Shown: positions 16,904 to 26,485, counted from the first letter of the stretch. The stretch is DNA of 64,000 bases from Trebonia sp035571275 (GCA_035571275.1 DATMKQ010000065.1:1-64000), one strand, 5' to 3'. Program-made: numbers and translations. The notes: generated by a model not told the origin, from the letters alone.

Positions 16904-18922
16904 ATGCACTCACGCTGGCCGCGGCTCGACGGACTCGCCTACGGCGGGGACTACAACCCCGAGCAGTGGCCAGAAGAGGTGTGGGCGGAGGACGTGGCGC
17001 TCATGCGCGAGGCTGGGGTCACGCTCGTGTCCGTAGGCATCTTCTCGTGGGGCATGCTGGAACCGCGGCCGGGAGAGTACGAGTTCGGCTGGCTGGACAG
17101 GGTGCTCGGCCTGCTGGACGACGCCAGGGTCGCGGTGGACCTGGGCACCCCCACGGCCGCGCCGCCGCCCTGGTTCCTGCGGCGGCACCCCGAGGCGCGC
17201 CCGGTCACCCGGGACGGGCTGACGCTCGGCGGCGGGTCCCGGCAGACGTACTGCCCGTCGAGCCCCGCGTACGCGCGGGCGGCGACGGAGATCACCCGAC
17301 AATTGGCCGTGCGCTACGGCGCCCATCCGGCGGTCGTGCTGTGGCACGTCAACAACGAGTACGGCCCCCCGCTTGGCGAGTGTTACTGCGAGACCTCGGC
17401 GGCGGCGTTCCGTGACTGGCTGCGGGAGCGGTACGGTGACCTCGCCGCGCTGAACGAGCATTGGGGCGCTTCCTTCTGGTCGCAGCGGTACGCCGAGTGG
17501 GATGAGATCGACGCCCCGCGAACCTCCACGAGCGTGGTCAACCCCGCGCATCGGCTCGACTTCGCGCGGTTCAGCTCGGAGGCCTTGCTCGCCTGCTTCA
17601 AGCGAGAGCGGGATATCCTGCACGACCTGTCGCCCGGGATTCCTGTCACCACCAACTTCATGGCCAACAACTGGAAAAACATGGACTACTGGCGGTGGGC
17701 GCCGGAGCTCGACGTGATCTCCAACGACAACTACCTGATCGCCGAGCGCACCGACTCCTACCTGGATCTCGCCATGTCCGCGGACCTCACCAGGTCGCTG
17801 GCCAGCGGCGGACCGTGGCTGCTGATGGAGCACTCGACCAGCGCCGTGTCCTGGCAGCCGAGGAACGTCGCGAAGCGGCCCGGCGAGATGCGCCGTAACT
17901 CGCTGGCGCACGTGGCCAGGGGCGCTGACGGCGTGCTGTTCTTCCAGTGGCGGGCCAGCCGGTTCGGCGCGGAGAAGCACCACTCGGCGATGCTGCCGCA
18001 CGGAGGCACGAACACCCGCATCTGGCGGGAGGTCGTCGAGCTCGGCGGCGAGCTCGCCGGCTTGGCCGATGTGCGCGGCAGCTCGGTCGAGGCGGACATC
18101 GCGATGATCTGGGACTGGGAGTCGTGGTGGGCGCAGGAGCTGGAATGGCGGCCAAGCGTGGACCTTGGCTACCTGGAGCGTGTCCGGGCCTGGTATGAGG
18201 CGTCCTGGCGGGCCGGGCTGACCGTTGATTTCGCGCATCCGGAGCGCGACCTGAGCCGGTACAGGCTGGTCGTCGTGCCGTCGCTGTATCTGACAACGCC
18301 GACGGCCGCTGCGAACCTGCGGCGCTACGTCACCAACGGCGGGACGCTGCTCGTCTCGTGCTTCTCCGGGATCGTGGACGCCTGGGACAGGGTACATCCT
18401 GGCGGCTATCCTGGCCCACTGCGCGATGTGCTCGGCGTGACGGTGGAGGAATGGCTTCCGCTGCGCGCGGGAGAGCGAGTCCGGCTCACCTGGGAGGAAG
18501 GCGACAGCGGTGGCGCTGGGTGGGCCGGCACCTGGACCGAGGTGGTGAAGCTGGCCGGGGCCAAGCCCGTCGTACGGTACGCGGATGGCCCGGCGGCAGG
18601 CGGACCCGCCGTCACCCGCTACGAGCTCGGCGCCGGGCAGGCGTGGTACGTGTCCGCCTGCACGGACGCGCCGACGACGGCGGGACTGCTCGCCGCGGCC
18701 TGCGAGTCGGCCGGGCTCGCCGTGCCTGTCGGCCCGGCGGACCCCGACCACTGGCCGAACGACTTGGAGGTCGTCCGACGGACGGACAGGGAGCGGAGGT
18801 TCGTCGTGCTCATCAATCACGCGGACAGCAGCGCGGAGATCACAGTCGGCACCTCACGCGTTACCGTCCCCGCTGGGGAGGTCATGGTGATCCGGGACGG
18901 GAACCATTCCTCATTGAGATAG
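16904..18922 (+). CDS. Beta-galactosidase, glycoside hydrolase family 42
   Basis: 672 aa, the usual GH42 length, without a signal peptide, so intracellular. The barrel starts with GGDYNPEQWPEEVWAEDVALM. The acid/base Glu is E152 in WHVNNEYG and the nucleophile is E309 in LMEHSTSAVSW. A trimerisation domain and a beta domain follow. GH42 enzymes remove terminal beta-linked galactose from short oligosaccharides, which fits hydrolysis of galactan fragments imported by the divergent ABC transporter. The ATG is preceded by GGAG seven bases upstream and by an operator. Confidence 0.92.
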   Translation: MHSRWPRLDGLAYGGDYNPEQWPEEVWAEDVALMREAGVTLVSVGIFSWGMLEPRPGEYEFGWLDRVLGLLDDARVAVDLGTPTAAPPPWFLRRHPEARPVTRDGLTLGGGSRQTYCPSSPAYARAATEITRQLAVRYGAHPAVVLWHVNNEYGPPLGECYCETSAAAFRDWLRERYGDLAALNEHWGASFWSQRYAEWDEIDAPRTSTSVVNPAHRLDFARFSSEALLACFKRERDILHDLSPGIPVTTNFMANNWKNMDYWRWAPELDVISNDNYLIAERTDSYLDLAMSADLTRSLASGGPWLLMEHSTSAVSWQPRNVAKRPGEMRRNSLAHVARGADGVLFFQWRASRFGAEKHHSAMLPHGGTNTRIWREVVELGGELAGLADVRGSSVEADIAMIWDWESWWAQELEWRPSVDLGYLERVRAWYEASWRAGLTVDFAHPERDLSRYRLVVVPSLYLTTPTAAANLRRYVTNGGTLLVSCFSGIVDAWDRVHPGGYPGPLRDVLGVTVEEWLPLRAGERVRLTWEEGDSGGAGWAGTWTEVVKLAGAKPVVRYADGPAAGGPAVTRYELGAGQAWYVSACTDAPTTAGLLAAACESAGLAVPVGPADPDHWPNDLEVVRRTDRERRFVVLINHADSSAEITVGTSRVTVPAGEVMVIRDGNHSSLR

Positions 18923-18996
18923 CGGGGGACGGTCCTGGGTTATCCGGCGGCGACGGCAACCGGACGCACCGGGCGAAGCACGCCTCCGCGCCCCGG

Positions 18997-20211
18997 CTAG
19001 GACTGGCGGGCGGTTCGGATATCGCGGTTGTTCAGCGTGCCCCACACCGCGACAGACACTGCCGTCATTGCTGTGAAGCCAAGCCAGAATGGTGCGGCGA
19101 GCCCGAAATGGGTGCTGATAAGACCCCCAAGTGCGGCGCCCGCCAGCATTCCGCCGTTGCTGGCGAGCCGGTAGGCGCCGTGAACGCGGCCGAGCATGTT
19201 CGGTGGGGCCAGGGACTGACGCAGCGACGCGCCGACGGTGGAGAACATGACCAGGTGCATGCCGAGCAGTGCGAGCAGGATGGCCGCGACGATGGCACTG
19301 CGGGTCAGGGCAAGGCCGAGGTAGGTCAGTATCTCGACGATCATTTCCGCGCGCAGCACCCAGCCTGGGCCGATCGCTGAGACCACACGCACCGCGAGCA
19401 GGCCGCCGACGATGCCGCCGACAGCGGTGGCGGCCAGCAGGAGGCCGTAGCCGAGGGGGCCGACGCCGAGCCGGACGCGGGCCACCAGAACAAAGACAGC
19501 GAACACGGCGCCAAGACCGACGTCGGAAATCGCGACCGTCAGGGCGAGCGTGCGCAGCAGCCGGTTGCCAAGTAGCCAGCGCACACCCTCGAGCATCGAA
19601 GCGCGCAGCGTCGGCCGGTGTCCCTGAGCAGGCGCGGCGTTGACGAACGCTGGCAGCGCGGCGACCAACGCGGCGACCAGCGCCAGCCCGCTGGCGTCCA
19701 GCAGGAACGGAACCCACGCGGCCAGCGCGAACAGCCATGCGCCGAGGGGTTGCGCGATGAGGCTCCGAGCAAGCGTCGTCGCCGATTGCAGTCGGCCGTT
19801 GGCCCGTTCCAGCCCGGAACGGTCGACCAGAGCAGGCAGCACCGCGGTGGAGGCGTTCTCGTAGACAAGCCCGGCGCAACCCACGACGAAAAAGATCCCG
19901 TACAGCACCGGCATGCTCGCGTGACCCGCGAGGACCATCGCCGCGAGCACGCCGAGCGCGACCGCCCTGGCGATTGATGCCGAAGCCATCGCCAGCCTGC
20001 GATCCACGCGGTCAACCATGGCGCCGGTGGGCAGCGCGAGCAGCATCCAGGGCAGCTGCTGCGCGACCATCAGCCCGGCTATCAGGGTCGGGCTGCGTGT
20101 GATCGATACCGCCAGCAACGGGCCAGCCACCTGGGTGACGCCGTCACCGAGCCCAGAGACCGTAGTGGCGGTCCAGAGTAGGCCGAACCCGCGGCCTAGC
20201 TTTCTGTTCAT
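18997..20211 (-). CDS. MFS transporter (EntS/MefA-like drug or siderophore exporter group)
   Basis: 404 aa with about 12 membrane helices. The N-terminus (LLWTATTVSGLGDGVTQVAGPLLAVSITRSP) and the loop after helix 2-3 (PTGAMVDRVDRRLAMASASIAR) are typical of the MFS_3 exporter group. Substrate unknown. The ATG at 20211 fits family starts; an in-frame GTG three codons upstream is also possible. The gene is convergent with GH42 and divergent from the acylase, so it is not part of the galactan operon. Confidence 0.8.
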   Translation of the reverse strand: MNRKLGRGFGLLWTATTVSGLGDGVTQVAGPLLAVSITRSPTLIAGLMVAQQLPWMLLALPTGAMVDRVDRRLAMASASIARAVALGVLAAMVLAGHASMPVLYGIFFVVGCAGLVYENASTAVLPALVDRSGLERANGRLQSATTLARSLIAQPLGAWLFALAAWVPFLLDASGLALVAALVAALPAFVNAAPAQGHRPTLRASMLEGVRWLLGNRLLRTLALTVAISDVGLGAVFAVFVLVARVRLGVGPLGYGLLLAATAVGGIVGGLLAVRVVSAIGPGWVLRAEMIVEILTYLGLALTRSAIVAAILLALLGMHLVMFSTVGASLRQSLAPPNMLGRVHGAYRLASNGGMLAGAALGGLISTHFGLAAPFWLGFTAMTAVSVAVWGTLNNRDIRTARQS

Positions 20212-20258
20212 ACGTGGCACGCTCAGATGCTGCGGCTTGCCCCCAGGGAAAGGTCAAG

Positions 20259-20282
20259 GACCGCCTTACTGGCAAGGCGGTC
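20259..20282. repeat. Perfect 9-bp inverted repeat in a divergent promoter region
   Basis: GACCGCCTT and AAGGCGGTC are separated by six bases, between the MFS and acylase genes. It could be an operator or a leader hairpin; it has no T-run, so a terminator is unlikely. Confidence 0.5.
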
Positions 20283-20359
20283 GGCCGGTCGAAGTTGAGC
20301 GGCGCGGTGCCTTTCGCGCCTGCCGTCCCTGTGGTACAGGGAAGTCGGAGGTGAGTCAC

Positions 20360-23023
20360 GTGAAGTCCTCGCATCGTGGTTCGGGTAGGCGGTGGGCCGC
20401 CGTCGCGGTGGCGCTGCTGGCGGCGGTGGCCGCGGCGATCCCAGCCGGAGCGGCCGTCGCCGCGCGGTTGCCCGCGGGCGGGCAGCGGGTGGGCAGCGGA
20501 GCGCTTCGTGCGGTGATCACCCGGGATTCCTACGGGGTGCCGAGCGTCTACGCGAACTCGATGGCCGGGATGTGGTTCGGCGACGGGTGGGCCCAGGCGC
20601 AAGACCGCATGGTGCAGCTCGAGCTGACTCGCAGAACGGTCGAGGGCACGTTGTCGGCGATCTTCGGGCCCAGCGAACTGGCCCAGGATGAAGACGTCAG
20701 GACGTTCTTCTACACTCCAGCCGAGCTGCGGGCCCAGTACCGTACCCTGCCGCCGGCCACCCGCAGCGCGATACAGGCGTTCTCGGCCGGGATCAACGCT
20801 TACGAGGCTTCGGCCTATGCCAGCCCCGCCAGCGAGCGGGCAGAGGTTCCGTACGAGTTCTTCGTGCTCGGGAACGTGCTCGGGCTGAGCGGACCGTACC
20901 GGCCGGCCGCGTGGAGCCCGCTCGACACGCTCGCGGTCGGCAACTATCTGGCCAGGGAGTTCGGTGGCGGCGGCGGTAGCGAGCTGCAAAACCTGAGTTT
21001 CCTCAACTATCTGGATTCCGAACTGGCGAAGCCCTCTGACCCGACCGCCGCCTCCGATGCCATCGCGGTCTTCAACGACGCCCGGTGGATCAACGACCCG
21101 ACCGCCCCGACGACCGTGCCCAGCGGCCCGCGGCCCCCGGCGACCGCGGCCGCGAACGCCGCGGCTTCCGCGGACCCGCCCGCCCCATCGGAAGGGACAA
21201 CCGCGACCGCGCTCACCGCCCTCGACCGGGCCGGGGAGCCCGCCATCAAGCGGGCCATGTCGACGCTGGCGGCGGACCGCGAGTCGATCCTGAAGACCGG
21301 CATCTCGCTGGACGTCCTGGCCCACGGCGGCTCGGACGCGTTCGTCGTGGCGCCGTGGCGCTCCGCCGACCATCACACGCTGCTGTGGGGAGGCCCGCAG
21401 GAAGGGATCACCAACCCGAGCGTGGACTGGGAGGTATACCTGCACGGCCCCGGCGGGTACGACGTCGGAGGCATGACCATCGCCGGTGAGCCGTTCGTCC
21501 TCATCGGCCGCAACGCCCACTTCGCCTGGACGTCGACCAGTGAGGAAACAGTCGACGAGCGGACCTACATGGAGCAGGTCAACTTCTCCGCCAGCCCGCC
21601 TGCGTACGAGTTCGACGGCAAGCAGGTCCCGATGACCGCGATCACCGAACAGATCCCGGTGGCGGGCCAGGCGCCGGTGTCGTTCACGGTGTACCGGACG
21701 ATCGACGGGCCGGTGTTCTCGACCGATCCGGCCCACGGCGTTGCCTTCTCGCTCAGGTTCGCGTCGTGGATGCGCGAGACGGGGACGCTCGTGGGGTTCT
21801 CGCAGCTCGGCGGCGACACGGACCTTCGGCAGTTCGTGCACTCGATGAGCCTGGTCACGACGCTGCACAACTTCCTGTACGCCGACAACCGCGGCAACAT
21901 CGCCTACTTCGGTGACGGCCTGGTCCCGATCGAGCCGTCGCTGGAGAAGGTCGACCCGCGGCTGCCGGCGCTGGGCAACGGCACCGAACAGTGGCTGGGC
22001 TTCGTCCCGTTCTCGCGGATGCCGCACAGCATCAACCCGGTCCAGGGGTACCTGGACAACTGGAACACCAAGCCGTCACAGCAGGCCTACTACCAGCAGA
22101 ACGAGGGCAACGAGTACTGGGGAACGATCTTCCGCTCGACCCTCATCAGCCAGCTTCTCGCCGCCAGCAGGCACATCACCGTCGCGTACCTGGAGCGGAT
22201 CGAGCACAAGATCGGCACGATCGACGATGTCGACGACACCAGGCCCGCCGCGCCGTACTTCATCCCGTACGTGATCCGGGCGTACCACGCGCTGGTCAAG
22301 GCGCACAGCCCGCTGACCGACCCGGCGACCCACCCCGATCTCGCCCGCGCCGTCAACGCGCTCGCTCGCTGGAACGACGTCAAGACCCTGGGCAGCCCCG
22401 CGATGTCCATCTTCATGAACTTCCTCGAGGCCTTCGAACGGAACGTGTTCGAGGGCGGCGCGTTCCCTGGCGAGCAGTACACGGGGACGGTGAACTTCAG
22501 CGACGCCAGCTTGGGCCTCGGCACCTTCGGCGGGCTCGGCGGCATGGGAACGTACAACCTGCTGTACCACATCCTCGCCGGGACCAGCGGCATCGTGCCG
22601 TGCGGGACGCTCTGCTACCGCGGCTCCTACCTAGGCGGCCACGAGGACCAGCTCCTGGTGGAGAGCCTGAACGACGCGATCACGATCTTGTCAGGCACCG
22701 GCACCCAGCTCGGCCAGGACGTCCCCGGATTCGGCACCACCGACATAGCCAAGTGGGGCTACCAGCCGGCCGAGAACGTGAACTGGACCAGCCTCCTCGA
22801 CCCGCTGGCGGTCGGCGTGACCACGACGTGCGGGGTCAGCGCAGCGCAGAACCGCAGCACGTTCATGATGGCCGTGGACGTCGGCCCGGTCGTGACCGGG
22901 CAGGACCTGATCCCGCCCGGGGAGAGCGGGTTCATCTCGGCGGCCGGCGTCCCGAGCCCGCACATGTGCGACCAGGTAAGCCTGCTCAACGACTTCACCT
23001 ATAAGCCGATACCTAAGTCCTGA
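20360..23023 (+). CDS. Secreted penicillin-acylase-family (S45) Ntn hydrolase
   Basis: 887 aa from the GTG at 20360, which has GGAGG eight bases upstream. Signal peptide in the first 33 residues (WAAVAVALLAAVAAAIPAGAAVA). The alpha chain begins with the family signature VITRDSYGVPSVYANS. The beta chain would start at Ser325 in AHGGSDAFVVAPWRSA, the autocatalytic cleavage site and nucleophile. Family members cleave amides such as penicillins, acyl-homoserine lactones or lipopeptide acyl chains. The actual substrate cannot be told from sequence. Confidence 0.85.
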   Translation: MKSSHRGSGRRWAAVAVALLAAVAAAIPAGAAVAARLPAGGQRVGSGALRAVITRDSYGVPSVYANSMAGMWFGDGWAQAQDRMVQLELTRRTVEGTLSAIFGPSELAQDEDVRTFFYTPAELRAQYRTLPPATRSAIQAFSAGINAYEASAYASPASERAEVPYEFFVLGNVLGLSGPYRPAAWSPLDTLAVGNYLAREFGGGGGSELQNLSFLNYLDSELAKPSDPTAASDAIAVFNDARWINDPTAPTTVPSGPRPPATAAANAAASADPPAPSEGTTATALTALDRAGEPAIKRAMSTLAADRESILKTGISLDVLAHGGSDAFVVAPWRSADHHTLLWGGPQEGITNPSVDWEVYLHGPGGYDVGGMTIAGEPFVLIGRNAHFAWTSTSEETVDERTYMEQVNFSASPPAYEFDGKQVPMTAITEQIPVAGQAPVSFTVYRTIDGPVFSTDPAHGVAFSLRFASWMRETGTLVGFSQLGGDTDLRQFVHSMSLVTTLHNFLYADNRGNIAYFGDGLVPIEPSLEKVDPRLPALGNGTEQWLGFVPFSRMPHSINPVQGYLDNWNTKPSQQAYYQQNEGNEYWGTIFRSTLISQLLAASRHITVAYLERIEHKIGTIDDVDDTRPAAPYFIPYVIRAYHALVKAHSPLTDPATHPDLARAVNALARWNDVKTLGSPAMSIFMNFLEAFERNVFEGGAFPGEQYTGTVNFSDASLGLGTFGGLGGMGTYNLLYHILAGTSGIVPCGTLCYRGSYLGGHEDQLLVESLNDAITILSGTGTQLGQDVPGFGTTDIAKWGYQPAENVNWTSLLDPLAVGVTTTCGVSAAQNRSTFMMAVDVGPVVTGQDLIPPGESGFISAAGVPSPHMCDQVSLLNDFTYKPIPKS

Positions 23024-23056
23024 ACCCACCCGCCCCAAGCCGGGACACCGTAGTCA

Positions 23057-23419
23057 TCAGCCAGGCTGTGCCAGCAGGTCGAACTCGTTGCCCGCGGGGT
23101 CGGTCAGCGTGGTCCACTTGACCCCGGCCTCCTCGAGGTCCGCGAGCCGGCTCGCGCCGAGCCCGACGATACGGTCAGCTTCGCCCGACAGATCGGCCGT
23201 GATCAGGTCGACGTGTGCCCGGTTCTTGGCCGTCTTGGTCTCGGGAACCTTGTGGAACATCCAGACCGGCCTGCCGTCCGATCCGGTGGCGAGCCCGATC
23301 GCGGCGAACTCCTCGGTCGCACCGGGGTCCACCGAGCGGCCGAGGACCTGCGACCAGAACGCTGCGAGTTCCGCAGCGTCGGCGCAGTCCAACGTGATGG
23401 CGAATTCGGTCGCGGACAT
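23057..23419 (-). CDS. VOC-superfamily (glyoxalase-like) protein
   Basis: 120 aa from the ATG at 23419, which is preceded by AAGGAGG. A single glyoxalase_6-type domain: ITLDCADAAELAAFWSQVLG at the start, VDLITADLSGEADRIVGLGA in the middle and TLTDPAGNEFDLL at the end. These proteins bind small ligands or metals in paired beta-alpha-beta-beta-beta units and probably dimerise. Function unknown. It is convergent with the acylase gene, 33 bases apart. Confidence 0.75.
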   Translation of the reverse strand: MSATEFAITLDCADAAELAAFWSQVLGRSVDPGATEEFAAIGLATGSDGRPVWMFHKVPETKTAKNRAHVDLITADLSGEADRIVGLGASRLADLEEAGVKWTTLTDPAGNEFDLLAQPG

Positions 23420-23513
23420 GATTGCCTCCTTGCGCGTGGGCTGCGGGCATTGCTGGCGGCCCGGCAGCAAGCCCAACCTTCGACTCTCCCGCTACAGGAG
23501 AGTCAAGGCCGGT

Positions 23514-24479
23514 TCAGGTGGCCCACAGTCCGGTCAGCTGGGCTGGGCTGATGTTGCCGCCGCTGCAGACGATCGCCACCTCGCGGCCCGTGAACCGGTC
23601 GGGTGCGCCGAGCACCGCCGCGAGGGCCGCCGCCCCGGCCGGTTCGACGAGGTTGCGCGTCTTCTCGATCATCAGCCGTGTCGCGGCTTTCAGGGCATCC
23701 TCCGACACCAGCACGAAGTCATCAAGCAGCGCCCGCATGATCCGCTGCGGCAGCTCGAACGCGGTCCTGGTGGCGAGTCCCTCCGCGAACGTGCTGGTGG
23801 TGTCCTCGACGAGGGTGCCCGCGCGCCACGAACGGTACGCGGCCGGCGCCGCCGAGGACTGCACGCCGATCACCTCGACCGACGGGCGTACGGCCTTGGC
23901 CACCACGCACGCCCCCGCCGCCCCGCTGCCGCCGCCCACCGGGACCACGATCACCTCGGTGTCTGGCCGCGCCTCGAGGATCTCCAAGGTATAGGTGGCA
24001 ACCCCGGCGATCAGGGCCGGCTCGTTCCCTGAATGGATGTACCGGTACCCGTGCTGGGCGGCCTGCTGCTCGCAGTGCTCGCGGGCCTCGTCGAAGTCGC
24101 GGCCGTGAAAGACCACCTCGGCGCCCAGGGCCCGCATCGACTCCACCTTCACGGGGTTGGACCGCTCTGGCATGCAGATCACCGCCCGCACCCCGAACAG
24201 GTCCGCGGCATAGGCCACCGACTGGCCATGATTGCCGGTGGAGGCGCTGATGACCCCGCGGCGCCGCTCATCCTCGCTCAACTGGCTGACCAGGTTCACG
24301 CCGCCCCGGACCTTGAACGCGCCCACCGGCTGATGGTTCTCGTGCTTGACCCGCAACTGAGCCCCGGTCACGGCATCGAGCGCGGGATAGCGGTAGAGCG
24401 GCGTCGGCCGCAGGTATGGCTCGATGCGCTGGCGCGCCCCGAGGACGTCAGCCAGGTCCGGCACTGATGATGCGGTCAT
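23514..24479 (-). CDS. PLP-dependent threonine/serine dehydratase-like enzyme
   Basis: 321 aa from the ATG at 24479. Fold type II PLP enzyme: the cofactor lysine is in GAFKVRGG, the asparagine loop in STGNHGQSVA, and the glycine-rich phosphate-binding loop in VPVGGGSGAAGA. It ends after the catalytic core, without the C-terminal ACT-like regulatory domain of biosynthetic IlvA, so it resembles catabolic threonine ammonia-lyase or serine racemase-type enzymes. The start codon lies six bases beyond the stop of the copper amine oxidase gene, implying co-expression. Confidence 0.8.
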   Translation of the reverse strand: MTASSVPDLADVLGARQRIEPYLRPTPLYRYPALDAVTGAQLRVKHENHQPVGAFKVRGGVNLVSQLSEDERRRGVISASTGNHGQSVAYAADLFGVRAVICMPERSNPVKVESMRALGAEVVFHGRDFDEAREHCEQQAAQHGYRYIHSGNEPALIAGVATYTLEILEARPDTEVIVVPVGGGSGAAGACVVAKAVRPSVEVIGVQSSAAPAAYRSWRAGTLVEDTTSTFAEGLATRTAFELPQRIMRALLDDFVLVSEDALKAATRLMIEKTRNLVEPAGAAALAAVLGAPDRFTGREVAIVCSGGNISPAQLTGLWAT

Positions 24480-24484
24480 GGAAA

Positions 24485-26377
24485 TCACGCTAGGCCCAGG
24501 CTCGGGGGGACGTCGAGGGCCGGGTTGCGGTCGAAGAAACCTGAGGGCTTGAGCCAGAACGAGACGACATCCGAGGGCATCACCGGCCAGTCCTCGGGCC
24601 GGGTGATGTGATGGATGCCGAACACGTACCACAGCACCACGTCTGTATCATCAATCCGCCTGTCGGCGGAGGTCCAAACGGACAGGCCTGAGTCGCGCTC
24701 GCTTTGGACCGGGAAATCACCGCAGGGCCAGCGCTCGTCCTGGTGGTACGGAGTCACCCACAAGGTGTGCCCGATCACCGCCGCCCGCTGGAAGGCCGGC
24801 GAGGCGGGATCCAGCAGCGGCGGGAACGCCGCCGAGGGCACGAGCTTGTACCCCACAGGCGTGCCCAGTGCGTTGAAGACTCCGGAGTTCACCACCGTCC
24901 AGCCCCGCTGTGTGCCCCAGTCGTAGTCCTGTTTCCCGTCCGTCTCAGTTCGCAGCGGCGTCTTGCGAACCATCAGGCCCAGCCCGTACGGGTCATCACC
25001 GCCGGCCGGCGCAGGCACCGAGTCCGTCGCATAGACGGTGTTCGAGGCGCCGTCCACATCCAGGTCCAGCCTCGCGACGATGAAGTGCTGGTGGAACGGC
25101 GCGTACGTGCCCCGGTCCACGAGCGTCCCGTTGGCCGGCCGGCTGCCAGGCGCGGCGGCGTGCGAGGTGACCAGCACGCCGGTCGCGCGCACCTCGCACT
25201 CGATGTTCCCGTCCTGATAGAAGCGCCAGTAGACGAGGTACTCGTAGTTCGCCACGGTGACGTGGAACGAGATCACGAGCCGCCGCGCCCGGCGGACCTC
25301 GACGCCGGCCCGCTCGTCCACGTGCTTCCAGCCGACCCCGCTGTCCTCCTCGTGGACGCAGATAGCGTCTGGTATGGTCCGCGGCTCGCCGCGGGAATCA
25401 TGCACGACCGCGTCCAGGTAGGTAATCTCGCCCAGGCAGTCGCAGCCCAGGGTGAGCGAGGTGGTCATGAAGCCCAGCCCCCACTCGCCGATGTCGAACG
25501 CGGTCCGCCGGTAGTGATCGGGGCTGGCGTCCCGGTACGGCACGACCATCTCGGCGAACGAAAGCCGGTGCGCCACCGAACGCGCCCCTCCCGACCCCTC
25601 CTGCCACCCGACCTGGTGCAGCACCAGCCCCTCGCGATGGTTGAACCCCACCCGCAGCCGCCAGTTCTGCCAGCTCAGCTGGTATCCGTCCAGCGTGAAG
25701 CCGACGCCGTGCGGCTGGCTGATCTCTAGCGGCGTCACCTCGCGCAGCCGCATCGGGATGAGGTCAGGCAGGTACTCGCCCATCACGTCCGGCGCCTCGC
25801 CGCCCTGGTAGCCGTCCTCCAGCTCGAGCAGCGTCATCGTGTTCAGGTCGATGACGGGGTGCAGTCCCGTGACGTGATGGGCGTAAGGATTGCCGCGCTC
25901 GCTGCCTCGGTACCACACGTCGGACCAGCCGAGCCGCCGTCCGCGATACCGCTCGGGGATCAGCGCCGCGCCGTAGGCCCACATGTCGGTCAGCACCCGC
26001 GACAGGTCGGCGATCCCGCGCCGGGCCAGCGCCGCGACCAGGTCCGGGTGGGCGCGCAGCATCTCGTCGCACTCGTGCCACTCGTCGACGGTGATGTTCG
26101 GCTGCTGCCCGGGCAGGTGTTCCCAGTTACTGACCTCATCCCCGGTCAGCGACACGGTGCCCCGGTAGGCCTGGCCGTCGGCGCGGTTCCAGCACACCAC
26201 CAGCGCCTCGCGCCTGACTAGCCGCCCGTCCTCCAGCGCGGGCAGATCCGCCTTGGCCGGCTCCCTCAGCTCGATCGACGCGAACCGCCACCCGTCGCCC
26301 ACCCCCCGATCACGGCGCACGATCGCGGCGGCCTTGCTGATCTCGCCCGCGGTCAGCGGGTCAAGGGGATGGGTCAC
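24485..26377 (-). CDS. Copper-containing primary amine oxidase
   Basis: 630 aa. The TPQ-cofactor motif is NYEY, with Tyr378 the residue converted to topaquinone. A copper-ligand pair HQH follows in FHQHFIVARLDLD, and the catalytic-base region is YRDASPDHYRRTAFDIGEWGLG. The enzyme oxidises primary amines to aldehydes with release of ammonia and hydrogen peroxide. No signal peptide is seen, so it is cytoplasmic as in Arthrobacter. GTG start with GGAGG six bases upstream. It is the first of a pair with the PLP dehydratase, and an inverted repeat lies in its promoter. Confidence 0.9.
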   Translation of the reverse strand: MTHPLDPLTAGEISKAAAIVRRDRGVGDGWRFASIELREPAKADLPALEDGRLVRREALVVCWNRADGQAYRGTVSLTGDEVSNWEHLPGQQPNITVDEWHECDEMLRAHPDLVAALARRGIADLSRVLTDMWAYGAALIPERYRGRRLGWSDVWYRGSERGNPYAHHVTGLHPVIDLNTMTLLELEDGYQGGEAPDVMGEYLPDLIPMRLREVTPLEISQPHGVGFTLDGYQLSWQNWRLRVGFNHREGLVLHQVGWQEGSGGARSVAHRLSFAEMVVPYRDASPDHYRRTAFDIGEWGLGFMTTSLTLGCDCLGEITYLDAVVHDSRGEPRTIPDAICVHEEDSGVGWKHVDERAGVEVRRARRLVISFHVTVANYEYLVYWRFYQDGNIECEVRATGVLVTSHAAAPGSRPANGTLVDRGTYAPFHQHFIVARLDLDVDGASNTVYATDSVPAPAGGDDPYGLGLMVRKTPLRTETDGKQDYDWGTQRGWTVVNSGVFNALGTPVGYKLVPSAAFPPLLDPASPAFQRAAVIGHTLWVTPYHQDERWPCGDFPVQSERDSGLSVWTSADRRIDDTDVVLWYVFGIHHITRPEDWPVMPSDVVSFWLKPSGFFDRNPALDVPPSLGLA

Positions 26378-26413
26378 GAGCGTCCTCCATCCGGTCTCGG
26401 GAAATCACGCTCC

Positions 26414-26448
26414 CCGTTCGGTAAAAAGCTTTTCATTATCCCGAACGG
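26414..26448. promoter_or_regulatory. Inverted repeat upstream of the amine oxidase gene
   Basis: Perfect arms CCGTTCGG and CCGAACGG, 19 bases apart, in an AT-rich stretch that also holds the palindrome AAAAGCTTTT. It lies 37-71 bases before the amine oxidase start and is a plausible operator. No regulator gene is adjacent. Confidence 0.5.
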
Positions 26449-26485
26449 ACCGGCGCGCCTGTAATACCGCCGCCATTCCTCCCGA

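Noticed and set aside
16910..18820. 636-codon open frame antisense to the beta-galactosidase gene
   Set aside because: No recognisable domain, while the plus strand carries a full GH42 enzyme with both catalytic Glu residues.
20144..22027. 627-codon open frame antisense to the acylase gene
   Set aside because: Arg/Gly/Val-rich with no motif; the plus-strand acylase has signal peptide, ribosome-binding site and cleavage site.
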